Source of the DNA: Dyadobacter psychrotolerans
GTDB lineage: Bacteria > Bacteroidota > Bacteroidia > Cytophagales > Spirosomataceae
Assembly (NCBI RefSeq): GCF_004349265.1
Contig: NZ_SMFL01000002.1
Span: 806,001-870,000, forward strand
Direction of reading: 5' to 3'
DNA length: 64,000 bases
Made by a program: the position numbers and the translations under genes. The notes beneath the pieces were generated by a model. It was not told the origin of the DNA, did no database searches, and saw nothing but the letters and a program-made list of their open reading frames with translations. Shown in pieces: positions 10,451 through 18,992 of this stretch; position 1 is the first letter of the stretch, and each line of letters begins with the position of its first letter.

Positions 10451-11299
10451 CTATTTCTTAACCTTTTTACCAGCATTGCCAATCCACAACAAACCGTTCA
10501 AAATGAGCCGATTTTGAACCTCATTTTCGAATGTAAAAGAGAGTTCCTTATTAGTTTTGTTCTCATAATCGATATCGTTGTGACCCATATTGAAATAAAC
10601 CATTCTGTAATTCTTGTTTCGCCACACGATTGGGTAATATCCGCTATTCCAAATTTCATACGCTTTTGGGCCGGTCCCCAACGGAAAACTTGTGGAGTCA
10701 ACCGAAGCGAGAACTTCTATATCCGGATTGGCTTTCAGATCTTTTTCCCAACAATACCATTCGTTGGGTGATGATCTGAATGTTTCGGGTAAATTGTTAG
10801 TGATCGGATGATTTTGGTTTTCGATGCGCAAAATTGCGGAGGTGGGACGCCAGGTGTTGCTTTTATACTGTCCGGATCCAAGAAAAGTATTGTGGTACCA
10901 ATCCCAGTTTTGCGGATAAGCCGATGGTGATAACGCAAAGGCAGAAAAATGAAAACCCATCCATCCGCCTCCGTTTTTCACATAGTTTTCAAATGCCAAA
11001 CGCTGCTCCGGTGTTTCAGGACGTGTATCAAGAAATATTACGACCTGATAATCGCTTAAATATTTGGTGTTCAGGTTATTCCAATTGTTGGTGGAGTCAT
11101 AGGAAAACTGATATTTTTCCGCCATTTTCGGAAACCACCTGTTCGCTTCATGCACAAAACTTACATGTGCCCTGTCATTTTTAGCTGTATAAAAAGCAAT
11201 TACTCTAAACTTTGCAGTTTGTGCATATAGTTGAAAAGGTGCAGAGCACATCAGAAAAATTAGGAGGGAAATTATAGATCTCGGCAGGAGTAAATTCAT
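10451..11299 (-). CDS. Secreted ThuA-domain protein
   Basis: 282 residues with a signal peptide (about residues 9-27, cleavage after YAQ). The ThuA-like glutamine-amidotransferase fold is seen in RVIAFYTAKNDRAHVSFVHEA, in DYQVVIFLDTRPETPEQRLAF with YVKNGGGWMGFHFSAF just after it, and in the C-terminal GYYPIVWRNKNYRMVYFNMGH. ThuA proteins are linked to sugar (trehalose-like) metabolism, usually secreted in Bacteroidota; the enzymatic role is unproven. Monocistronic. Confidence 0.87.
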   Translation of the reverse strand: MNLLLPRSIISLLIFLMCSAPFQLYAQTAKFRVIAFYTAKNDRAHVSFVHEANRWFPKMAEKYQFSYDSTNNWNNLNTKYLSDYQVVIFLDTRPETPEQRLAFENYVKNGGGWMGFHFSAFALSPSAYPQNWDWYHNTFLGSGQYKSNTWRPTSAILRIENQNHPITNNLPETFRSSPNEWYCWEKDLKANPDIEVLASVDSTSFPLGTGPKAYEIWNSGYYPIVWRNKNYRMVYFNMGHNDIDYENKTNKELSFTFENEVQNRLILNGLLWIGNAGKKVKK

Positions 11300-11465
11300 G
11301 GTAAAAAGCAGAATTAATGGTAAAAAACTTAGCGGGATAAATTTACGTATTTGTGTACCACTAACAAGCAGCAGTTACAGCTGCGAGAAAGCTTAACTTA
11401 AAATACCATTGTTTTAAAACACTCCTTACTTTTACAAAAAGAGTTTGTCATTGTTAAAAGTAAAT

Positions 11466-13589
11466 ATGAATTATTCCCTGATTTCAGGCCAGGCAAGCGT
11501 ATCGGAAAAACAAGTCCGCAATACCATACAGTTATTCGAGGAAGGTGCTACGTTACCTTTTATCTCACGTTACCGTAAAGAGGCCACGGGAGGGCTGGAT
11601 GAGGTGCAGATTGGTGCCATTAAAGATGCATGGCAAAAACAACTTGAAGTAGAAAAACGTCGTGAGGCAATACTTAAAAATATAGAAGAGCAGGGCAAGC
11701 TAACTCCTGAACTTAAAAAACAGATTACAGGTGTATTCTCTCTGGTAGAGCTGGAAGACCTTTATCTGCCCTACCGTCAGAAACGAAAGACCAGGGCGTC
11801 CCTGGCTATTGAGAAAGGATTGGAGCCGCTGGCACGGCTTATCTTTTCAGGTAAGGAGAATGATCCGGAAAATAAAGCAGGTTCATTTGTAAATGAGCAG
11901 GTTAAAACAGCTGATGAGGCGCTACAGGGCGCCAGAGACATTATGGCAGAATGGATCAGTGAAAATCAGGACGCTCGCACAAGAATTAGGAATCTTTTTC
12001 AGCGAAGTGCATTGATTACTTCCAAAGTTAAAAAGAAGAAACAAGAAGATGGAATCAAGTATAAGGATTATTTTGAGTTTTCAGAGCCTTTGTCACGCAT
12101 CCCTTCTCACCGGTTACTTGCTATCCGTCGGGGTGAGGAAGAGGGGTTTTTAAGTGTGGATATCTCCCCGGATGAAGACGATGCTTTGGAAGCCCTTGAC
12201 CGGATTTTTGTAAGAGGCTCAAATGCATGTAAGGACCAGATAGAACTGGCTGTAGAGGATGGTTACAAACGGCTCTTAAAACCATCCATCGAAACAGAGT
12301 TTTCTAATCTGTCGAAAGACAAAGCTGATGTTTCAGCCATTCAGATATTTACCGAAAACCTGCGTCAGCTATTGTTGGCATCGCCTTTAGGTCAAAAGAA
12401 CGTGATTGCGATCGATCCGGGATATCGAACGGGTTGTAAGGTTGTGGTGTTGGATGGACAGGGAACTCTGGTGGCAGATAAAGTGCTTTATCCTTTCGAT
12501 AAGTCCAATGAAGCAAGCGCCACACTTGGGGATTTAATATCAAAATATAAAATTGAAGCCATAGCGGTAGGGAACGGTACGGCTGGAAGGGAAACAGAAG
12601 ACTTTGTCAAGAAAATTTTAAATATGCTTGATAAGTCAGACGAAATAGGACTATTCAGCGTAAGCGAACAGGGAGCTTCTATCTACTCCGCTTCGGATGT
12701 GGCAAGGGAAGAGTTTCCCGACAAGGATGTTACAGTTCGCGGGTCGGTGTCAATAGGCCGGCGTTTAATGGACCCGTTGGCTGAACTTGTTAAAATTGAT
12801 CCCAAGTCAATCGGTGTGGGCCAATATCAGCACGACGTAGACCAGAATTCATTGAAGAATGCTTTGGATGTAGTCGTGGAAAGCTGCGTAAATTCCGTAG
12901 GCGTAAATCTCAACACAGCAAGTAAGCATTTATTGCGCTATGTTTCGGGGCTCGGACCCGCTTTGGCGCAAAATATCGTAGAATTTAGGTCAAAAAACGG
13001 AAATTTCAAATCCAGACAACAATTGTTAAAAGTTCCGCGGCTGGGCGCCAAGGCATTTGAGCAGGCTGCAGGCTTTTTACGAATAGAAAATGGAACTAAC
13101 CCTTTGGATAACAGCGCTGTGCATCCGGAAAGTTACCCTATCGTAGAAAAAATGGCAAAAGATGTAGGAGCGACGGTTAAAGATCTGGTCCAAAAACAGG
13201 AGTTGCGTAAACAACTGGATCCGGTGAAATATATTTCCGGAACAATAGGGCTTCCCACTTTAAAGGATATTTTGCAGGAACTTGAGAAACCATCGCGTGA
13301 TCCGCGCACACCTGTTAAAAAATTCGAGTTCGACAGCTCAGTCAGAAAACCTGAGGATTTAAAAGTAGGGATGGTATTGCCGGGAATCGTTACGAATATT
13401 ACCGCTTTTGGCGCATTCGTCGATGTGGGTGTAAAGCAGGACGGCCTGGTTCATTTGTCTCAGATGGCCGATAAATTTATCAGGGATCCCAACGAAGTAG
13501 TGCGCTTGCAGCAAATAGTCACCGTTAAAGTTACGGAAGTCGATCTTGCGCGAAAAAGGATTGCATTAAGTATGAAAGGAATTTTCTGA
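11466..13589 (+). CDS. tex: Tex-family RNA-binding transcription accessory protein
   Basis: 707 residues in the usual Tex order: N-terminal helical Tex domain (SEKQVRNTIQLFEEGATLPF, FISRYRKEATGGLDEVQIG), a YqgF/RNase H-like domain (VIAIDPGYRTGCKVVVLD), helix-hairpin-helix repeats (LNTASKHLLRYVSGLGPALA) and a C-terminal S1 domain (GIVTNITAFGAFVDVGVKQD, LVHLSQMADKFI). It ends directly after the S1 domain. Cytoplasmic, RNA and ribosome/RNA polymerase associated. ATG at 11,466 is chosen; a TTG 21 nt upstream is in frame but gives a non-conserved leader. Confidence 0.93.
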   Translation: MNYSLISGQASVSEKQVRNTIQLFEEGATLPFISRYRKEATGGLDEVQIGAIKDAWQKQLEVEKRREAILKNIEEQGKLTPELKKQITGVFSLVELEDLYLPYRQKRKTRASLAIEKGLEPLARLIFSGKENDPENKAGSFVNEQVKTADEALQGARDIMAEWISENQDARTRIRNLFQRSALITSKVKKKKQEDGIKYKDYFEFSEPLSRIPSHRLLAIRRGEEEGFLSVDISPDEDDALEALDRIFVRGSNACKDQIELAVEDGYKRLLKPSIETEFSNLSKDKADVSAIQIFTENLRQLLLASPLGQKNVIAIDPGYRTGCKVVVLDGQGTLVADKVLYPFDKSNEASATLGDLISKYKIEAIAVGNGTAGRETEDFVKKILNMLDKSDEIGLFSVSEQGASIYSASDVAREEFPDKDVTVRGSVSIGRRLMDPLAELVKIDPKSIGVGQYQHDVDQNSLKNALDVVVESCVNSVGVNLNTASKHLLRYVSGLGPALAQNIVEFRSKNGNFKSRQQLLKVPRLGAKAFEQAAGFLRIENGTNPLDNSAVHPESYPIVEKMAKDVGATVKDLVQKQELRKQLDPVKYISGTIGLPTLKDILQELEKPSRDPRTPVKKFEFDSSVRKPEDLKVGMVLPGIVTNITAFGAFVDVGVKQDGLVHLSQMADKFIRDPNEVVRLQQIVTVKVTEVDLARKRIALSMKGIF

Positions 13590-13636
13590 TTTATCGGATC
13601 TCAGGAGAGCTTTTTGCCTTGATCTTTATTTTTCAC

Positions 13637-14101
13637 ATGAACAGGTTTATGCAGAAATTATATTTTACTCAGGAATTGCCTATTTCGTTAGATGAAGCAT
13701 GGGCTTTTTTTTCTAACCCCGTTAACTTAAAAGAAATCACCCCGGCGCATATGGGATTTGTTGTTACATCAAAGCACCATGGCGATGTCATGTATCCGGG
13801 ACAGATCATTCGCTATATCGTAAAGCCGGTTCTGGGAATTCCTCTAAAATGGTGCACTGAAATTACGCATGTTGAAGACAAAAAATATTTCGTTGACGAA
13901 CAGCGTTTCGGTCCATATGCTTTTTGGCATCATCAGCATCATTTTACTGCCGTTGCTGGCGGTGTTCTGATGGAGGACATCCTTAATTATAAGGTTCCTC
14001 TGGGTTTTTTGGGAAATATCGTAGACGCGCTTTTCGTCAGGAAGGAAGTAACCGGAATATTTGAGTATAGGAAGAAAGTTTTAACGGAAAAATTTCGTTG
14101 A
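13637..14101 (+). CDS. SRPBCC-family (ligand-binding) protein
   Basis: 154 residues: LPISLDEAWAFFSNPVNLKE at the N-terminus and DILNYKVPLGFLGNIVDALF near the C-terminus mark the YfiX/CoxG-like SRPBCC group, with a conserved WHHQHHF in the middle. Often encoded near cell-division inhibitor-like SDR genes in other genomes; here alone after tex. ATG at 13,637 or 13,649 are both possible. Confidence 0.8.
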   Translation: MNRFMQKLYFTQELPISLDEAWAFFSNPVNLKEITPAHMGFVVTSKHHGDVMYPGQIIRYIVKPVLGIPLKWCTEITHVEDKKYFVDEQRFGPYAFWHHQHHFTAVAGGVLMEDILNYKVPLGFLGNIVDALFVRKEVTGIFEYRKKVLTEKFR

Positions 14102-14119
14102 GAATCCGTCCAATCTATT

Positions 14120-14157
14120 CAATGGTTTACCAGAATCAAATTTCTGGTAAACCATTG
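14120..14157. terminator. Bidirectional terminator hairpin
   Basis: Perfect 16-bp arms CAATGGTTTACCAGAA (14,120-14,135) and its complement (14,142-14,157) around a 6-nt loop, lying between two convergent genes. Confidence 0.85.
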
Positions 14158-14162
14158 TAATT

Positions 14163-14618
14163 TTAGCTGGTTTTGTGATTTAGCTCAGACGTATTTTCAA
14201 CGATCCGTTTGATGGTATGCGAAACGGTCATCCAGTTGTCTTCAGCTTTGACAACCGCTTCGTCATCTTCGAGATTATCCTGGGTAATTGTCAGTGTCGT
14301 CTCTTCATCATACGGGGAAATATGGAAAGTGATATGGGCATAATTGTCCTCAAAATCATCTGTACCGGACATGGAACTCCAATAACTATAACTTAAAACT
14401 CTCTCCGGATTAACATCCAGAATCGTTCCTTTATCAATATACGGTTTGCCCTGCCATTCTCCGGTAAATATAATAGGGCTTCCAAGTTTCCAGTCTGTAA
14501 TCGTGTCAGTTCCGTGTAGATATTCCTTTATGATTTCAGGGTTTATCAGCGCTTGCCACACTTCTGCCGGCGTTGCATGCATAGATAGCGATGTTGTTGC
14601 AAGAAGTTTGCGATTCAT
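14163..14618 (-). CDS. SRPBCC (AHSA1-like) domain protein
   Basis: 151 residues; TTSLSMHATPAEVWQALINP near the start and the LTITQDNLEDDEAVVKAEDN segment show the AHSA1 pattern. Lipid or small-molecule binding fold; specific role unknown. It is the third SRPBCC gene in 8 kb, but the three are too different to be recent tandem copies. Confidence 0.82.
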   Translation of the reverse strand: MNRKLLATTSLSMHATPAEVWQALINPEIIKEYLHGTDTITDWKLGSPIIFTGEWQGKPYIDKGTILDVNPERVLSYSYWSSMSGTDDFEDNYAHITFHISPYDEETTLTITQDNLEDDEAVVKAEDNWMTVSHTIKRIVENTSELNHKTS

Positions 14619-14724
14619 GTTCGTAAGTCGGTCTGGTGATACCTGATTATACTGAAAAATCGTGCCATAGCCCTAACCGTAATATGCAAACGTCAGTCTG
14701 CAATCCTGGTTTGTTGCCGCCAAC

Positions 14725-15552
14725 TTATCCTATTTTAACGGATGTCATTGAAAGCGATCCCATCACAGCAATGTCGTTGAAAACAGTAGCTTGCTCCTCT
14801 TTGTTTTGAAGACCAAGCGTATATAAAAGTGGATAATAATGATCCGGTGTCGGGATGGCGTAAGTGGCGGCTTTTCCCAGTTTCTCATAGTTTATCAACG
14901 GTTCGTGGTTTCCATTTTCAAGAAGATCTTTAACCTTAACCTTCAATTCCATGGCCCAGTCATAGCCGTATTCCGGCTCTTTCATTTTGTCCCAGGCTAC
15001 CATTCTCAGGTTATGTATGATATTTCCACTTCCAATGATTAGTATACCTTTCTGCCTGAGAGAGTTTATTTCTCTGGCTAATTTGTAGTGATAAGTTGCT
15101 GGTTTATCGTAATCAATGCTTAGCTGTAATATTGGAATATTCGCATTTGGGTACATGTGCCTAACGATCGTCCAGGTTCCGTGATCCAGTCCCCAATCGT
15201 GGTCTAGTCCTACGTTTGTACTCTTTACAAGCTGTGATGTTTCCAAAGCGAGCAGCGGGTCGCCGGGTGCAGGATACTGAACGGCGAATAGTTCTTTTGG
15301 AAATCCTCCGAAGTCATGAATAGTGGCAGGGAAGGGCATTGCTGTTATCCTGGTACCTTTTGTAAGCCAGTGGGCCGACACAATCAACACCGCTTTAGGA
15401 ACCTGAATTGTCTCACCAAGTTTTTTCCATTCTTCTGTGAAAACATTTGTTTCGATCCCGTTCATTGGTGAGCCATGGCCAAGAAATAGCACGGGCATTA
15501 AATCAGACGCTGATAAGCCAGTTGATATCTTTCTTAGATCTTGTAAGTTCAT
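14725..15552 (-). CDS. ygiD: LigB-type extradiol dioxygenase (4,5-DOPA dioxygenase, YgiD-like)
   Basis: 275 residues of the class III extradiol ring-cleavage fold. Iron/zinc ligands are in PVLFLGHGSPMN (His), IVSAHW (His) and GSGNIIHNLR (His), with the DHDWGLDHGTW phrase of the DODA group and the substrate-pocket PTPDHYYPLLY near the C-terminus. Acts on catechol-type compounds in the cytoplasm; the natural substrate is not known. The upstream 258 bp are very AT-rich and without a gene. Confidence 0.9.
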   Translation of the reverse strand: MNLQDLRKISTGLSASDLMPVLFLGHGSPMNGIETNVFTEEWKKLGETIQVPKAVLIVSAHWLTKGTRITAMPFPATIHDFGGFPKELFAVQYPAPGDPLLALETSQLVKSTNVGLDHDWGLDHGTWTIVRHMYPNANIPILQLSIDYDKPATYHYKLAREINSLRQKGILIIGSGNIIHNLRMVAWDKMKEPEYGYDWAMELKVKVKDLLENGNHEPLINYEKLGKAATYAIPTPDHYYPLLYTLGLQNKEEQATVFNDIAVMGSLSMTSVKIG

Positions 15553-15810
15553 TGTTTAATATTTTAAAAATGAGACTTTTATATTGATTACTTTTGAAAG
15601 TTAAATGCTAATAATAATATTTATATGTATTTAACATTTTGAAAGTACCTTACTTTTTATATTTATTTTTATTTAATTAGCGTAAAATTAAATATATGTA
15701 TTTATAATATTTAAAGAAATATACTTTTGATACATTTAATTAGTTGAATAAGCTTAGCACTTATGAATATTTCTAAAAGATTATATCTTTTAGAAATATA
15801 AAATGTATAA

Positions 15811-16461
15811 TTAGTAGGCAGCAGTAAAACGCTTTTTAATAAACTGAGGATTCTCAATTTCATCAATGATGGCAACTGCAAGATCCTCTACAGAAATAAT
15901 ACTTCTGTGGTGTTCATTAAACACCGGATTGTTCAGAGCGGTGCGGTAAGTTCCTTTTCTCACCCCCGAAGTTCCCGGATGCATTTCTATCGCCGGGCTT
16001 AAAAAAGTCCAATCCAGTTCATTTTCGGTTTTAAGTATATTTAGATAATCCCTTGCTGCACCCGCACCGGCTTTGTATTCTTCCGGAAACTGTGGCGTGT
16101 CAATAAGCTGTACACCGGGTGCCACTTCTAAACTACCCGCTCCACCTATAACCAGCAGTCTCTTTACACCAGCAAGTTTCACACCTGACTGTATGATTTG
16201 GGATACTCTTAGGAACTCATTGTAAAGATCAGGATTAGTCCAGCCGGCGTTGTAAGCACTGATCACCGCGTCGGTTCCCGTTACCAGTTTTGCTACTTCT
16301 TCTGTGCTTGAGACATCTCCCTTCAAAGGCGTCACCAGCGCATTATTTTCAATTTTGTCCGTATTTCTCGCAATAGCGATAACCTCATGTCCACGGCTAA
16401 CTAACTCATTTAATACCTGGGTTCCAACAAATCCGGTTGCTCCGATCAATGCTACTTTCAT
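15811..16461 (-). CDS. NAD(P)-binding oxidoreductase, NmrA/atypical SDR (YwnB-like)
   Basis: 216 residues with the Rossmann motif GATGFVGTQVL at the N-terminus, VISAYNAG and KRLLVIGGAGSLEV in the middle and TFLSPAIEMHPG near the C-terminus. Start ATG 16,461; a longer open frame upstream is not conserved. It lies 58 nt downstream of the Rrf2-type regulator, the same arrangement as ywnA-ywnB in Bacillus, which suggests a redox or electrophile response operon. Confidence 0.87.
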   Translation of the reverse strand: MKVALIGATGFVGTQVLNELVSRGHEVIAIARNTDKIENNALVTPLKGDVSSTEEVAKLVTGTDAVISAYNAGWTNPDLYNEFLRVSQIIQSGVKLAGVKRLLVIGGAGSLEVAPGVQLIDTPQFPEEYKAGAGAARDYLNILKTENELDWTFLSPAIEMHPGTSGVRKGTYRTALNNPVFNEHHRSIISVEDLAVAIIDEIENPQFIKKRFTAAY

Positions 16462-16519
16462 TTTATTAATTTTTAAAGGTTGTAAAATACTGAAATGATC
16501 TGTTACAGTTCTCGAAGAA

Positions 16520-16927
16520 TCAGAACTTGCTGCAAAAATCGGCAAGGGTGGTCCTGGCGAGACTGGAAACAAGTGCTCGTTCGGACTGTTCATACAAATC
16601 ATCTAAATGATCATTGATTTTCCTTCCTACCGGGCACGCAGGGTTTGGGAAATTGATTCCTTTTCCCAATAAATCTTTTTGTCGGACTGCTTCGTAAATG
16701 TCCGACATCAAAATTTGATCCGGTGCTTTATTTAACCTGCTTCCACCTGATTTTCCTTCTTTACTCTTAACCAATCCATATTCCCTTAGATTAATCAGCT
16801 CTTTACGAACTAAAACGGGATTTATGTTGATACTGCCGGCAAGATAATCCGAGGAAGTCCATTCTTCCCCACTCGTTGCAAGAAGTGTCAATATATGGAC
16901 CGAAATCGCAAATTTTCCGTTATTCAT
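16520..16927 (-). CDS. Rrf2-family transcriptional regulator (YwnA-like)
   Basis: 135 residues from ATG 16,927 (MNNGKFAISVHILTLLA, the standard Rrf2 start). The winged HTH is followed by GLVKSKEGKSGGSRLNKAPD and a single-cysteine region NPACPVGRKINDHL instead of the three-cysteine Fe-S cluster of IscR/NsrR. That places it with cluster-free thiol or NADH-sensing members. An ATG 33 nt upstream is in frame, but the start codon used here sits inside a perfect palindrome, which supports autoregulation from the shorter start. Confidence 0.88.
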   Translation of the reverse strand: MNNGKFAISVHILTLLATSGEEWTSSDYLAGSININPVLVRKELINLREYGLVKSKEGKSGGSRLNKAPDQILMSDIYEAVRQKDLLGKGINFPNPACPVGRKINDHLDDLYEQSERALVSSLARTTLADFCSKF

Positions 16928-16955
16928 ACTGTAATTATTTTCATTACAGTATGAA
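16923..16955. promoter_or_regulatory. Operator palindrome of the Rrf2 regulator
   Basis: Perfect inverted repeat: TTCATACTGTAAT (16,923-16,935), 7-nt spacer, ATTACAGTATGAA (16,943-16,955). It covers the start codon of the Rrf2 gene. Rrf2 proteins bind such dyads as dimers; autorepression of the two-gene operon is the natural reading (inference). Confidence 0.75.
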
Positions 16956-17006
16956 GACATTTTAACTGGAAAATAAGTTCATGACTCATTTTTTTTGCAT
17001 AAAAAA

Positions 17007-17034
17007 AGGGCTGTATCCTTTCGGATTCAGCCCT
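17007..17034 (-). terminator. Rho-independent terminator after the aldo/keto reductase
   Basis: Hairpin AGGGCTG.ATCC / GGAT.CAGCCCT with a 4-nt loop and one mismatch; on the minus strand it is followed by seven T. It ends the transcript of the aldo/keto reductase gene. Confidence 0.85.
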
Positions 17035-17053
17035 GATTAATCAGTCAAAGACT

Positions 17054-18004
17054 CTAGTATGCACTGGCGTTATTTAACTGTTCAACTGCATCTGTATCCA
17101 ATTGCAATTCTGCTGCTTTGGTTAAAGCTTTCAGTTGCTCCAAACTTGTAGCACTTGCGATTGGCGCAGTAACGGACTTACGAGCAATCAACCATGCGAT
17201 GGATATGCTAGCAGGCGTTGTATTGTAACGGCCAGAGACCTCGTCCAGCGATTTTAATATTTTGAATCCTCTTTCATTCAGATAGTCTTTTATACCACCA
17301 CCTCTTGCACTTTTCCCAAGGTCTGCTTCTCTCCGGTATTTTCCCGTAAGAAACCCGCTGGCCAACGCATAATAGTTGATCACGCCTAGATTGTTTTCAA
17401 GGCAAAGCGCTTCTATCTCTTTTTCAAAACCTTCACGGGCATACAGGTTGTATTCCGGCTGAAATGTTTGGTAGGAGGGGAAGCCGTGTGTTTTGCTGGC
17501 TTCCAGAGAAGCCGATAGTCTTTCCGGCGAAAGATTAGAGGCTCCGATCCATTTAACTTTGCCCGCCTTCACAAGCTCACCATAAGTTTCCAGTGTTTCT
17601 TCCACCTGTGTTTCGTCGTCATCCCAATGCGTTTGATACAAATCAATATAGTCTGTCTGCAAACGACGTAAAGAATCGTCTACAGCTTTTAAAATATAAG
17701 CCTTACTCAGGTCGGTTCTGCCTTGTCCCATGTCTGCTCCAACCTTAGTGGCGATGATTACTTTGTTTCGGTTAGCCCTTTCTTTCATCCATTTTCCAAT
17801 TATTTTTTCGGATTCACCGCCGTTATTTCCAGGTACCCACCGGGAATATACATCCGCAGTATCGATTAAGTTGAACCCGGAAGCTACAAATTCATCCAGA
17901 ATTTCAAAGGATTTCTTTTCATCAATTGTCCAGCCAAATACATTACCTCCCAGTGTTAGCGGTGCTACATACAAATCACTTTCTCCTAATTGTCTCTTTT
18001 CCAT
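17054..18004 (-). CDS. Aldo/keto reductase
   Basis: 316-residue NADPH-dependent TIM-barrel oxidoreductase. GESDLYVAPLTLGGNVFGW at the start, FNLIDTADVYSRW (catalytic Asp and Tyr), VIIATKVGADMG (Lys), YIDLYQTHWDDDETQ (His) and the C-terminal cofactor region SATSLEQLKALTKA make the family certain. Subgroup AKR of the YajO/Tas type; substrate unknown. Strong terminator downstream, 378 bp AT-rich DNA upstream. Confidence 0.92.
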   Translation of the reverse strand: MEKRQLGESDLYVAPLTLGGNVFGWTIDEKKSFEILDEFVASGFNLIDTADVYSRWVPGNNGGESEKIIGKWMKERANRNKVIIATKVGADMGQGRTDLSKAYILKAVDDSLRRLQTDYIDLYQTHWDDDETQVEETLETYGELVKAGKVKWIGASNLSPERLSASLEASKTHGFPSYQTFQPEYNLYAREGFEKEIEALCLENNLGVINYYALASGFLTGKYRREADLGKSARGGGIKDYLNERGFKILKSLDEVSGRYNTTPASISIAWLIARKSVTAPIASATSLEQLKALTKAAELQLDTDAVEQLNNASAY

Positions 18005-18382
18005 AACTTTGTGATTTTAACTAATTATATTGTAAATACTTTTAATATTAATAATATGTTATTTATTATTAATGCTTATAAAAAGTGATTTTTGTATTAA
18101 AGTCATTTTTACTTTCTGTACATATTTAGTTTACTCATACTATTAAAAGTATAATAAGGTTTAATAAATATATATTAATTCGAATATTTATACTTTCTAT
18201 ACTTTTAAAATGTGATAAACATATTTTACATTTTAAATCATAGCTAATATTACAGTGTATTAAACTTTTATACCTTAAATACCTTATTGTATTAATTATT
18301 AATTTAAATAGTTCTTCACTTTTTATACTTTTAAAATGTTTTGTTACAAACCATAAGATGTTCCTTTTAATACATTTGCTCG
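18005..18382. other. Very AT-rich intergenic region with a 15-bp direct repeat
   Basis: 378 bp without a gene. TATACTTTTAAAATG occurs twice (18,198-18,212 and 18,324-18,338), and related ACTTTTTATA/ACTTTCTATA strings are scattered. The region upstream of the dioxygenase gene (15,553-15,810) has a similar composition. It should hold the aldo/keto reductase promoter; the repeats might be regulator sites or simply low-complexity DNA. Confidence 0.45.
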
Positions 18383-18790
18383 TCAGGATTTCCTCTTCAA
18401 ATTGTCTATTGCGTAAAAATTATAATCTCTTACGAAGCAAAGCATTACTGAAAAGAAAGCTGTATGAATCAGTTGTGATGGTATTGCGCTCCATTCCTCA
18501 ATCATGGAAGTTCCAAAGATCAGGCTTATCATCACGAAACCTCCGGCAATAAGAGCTTGTCTGGTAAACAGTCCAAGCAGCAGAAACAAGCCCACCAAAA
18601 GTTCAGCGATTGGCAATGCATAACTGAAAGGTTTGACCAGAATTACCGGCAGCATGGATTTTTGAAACTGCCCGATCATCCAACTGCTAAAACCAGCAAG
18701 CTTTGGAAGCCGTACAAGCCCGTGGCCAAACATACTCATGCCAACTGCAAGTCGTCCCAGCAGAAAGGACCATTGAAAAGAATTTGTCAT
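18383..18790 (-). CDS. DoxX-family membrane protein
   Basis: 135 residues, four hydrophobic helices. LLGRLAVGMSMFGHGLVRLP at the N-terminus and PFSYALPIAELLVGLFLLLG in the middle are typical of DoxX. Probably an inner-membrane oxidoreductase-complex subunit; role unproven. ATG 18,790 preferred over an in-frame start 30 nt upstream. Confidence 0.87.
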   Translation of the reverse strand: MTNSFQWSFLLGRLAVGMSMFGHGLVRLPKLAGFSSWMIGQFQKSMLPVILVKPFSYALPIAELLVGLFLLLGLFTRQALIAGGFVMISLIFGTSMIEEWSAIPSQLIHTAFFSVMLCFVRDYNFYAIDNLKRKS

Positions 18791-18931
18791 ATTTTCTTTG
18801 ATTGATATAATACTTAACATCGGCTGTTCTCTGCTGGTTTCGTCCTGGGCTGGTTTACGAAATAACTTTTGAGAAAATGAGATAACAGATTATTATTTGG
18901 ATCATTATTATTTGGATCTGTCGGAAAACAA

Positions 18932-18976
18932 AAAATCCTCCCTGATTAGGTTTATAACCTTAACAGGGAGGATTTT
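18932..18976 (-). terminator. Terminator after the gliding-type secreted protein gene
   Basis: AAAATCCTCCCTG (18,932-18,944) pairs perfectly with 18,964-18,976; an inner AGGTT/AACCT pair extends the stem. On the minus strand a T-rich stretch follows. Confidence 0.88.
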
Positions 18977-18992
18977 CAATCAGGTGAATTTA

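Noticed and set aside
6860..14618. Three SRPBCC genes as a tandem gene family
   Set aside because: Sequences are too different and lie in different contexts; no recent duplication is visible.
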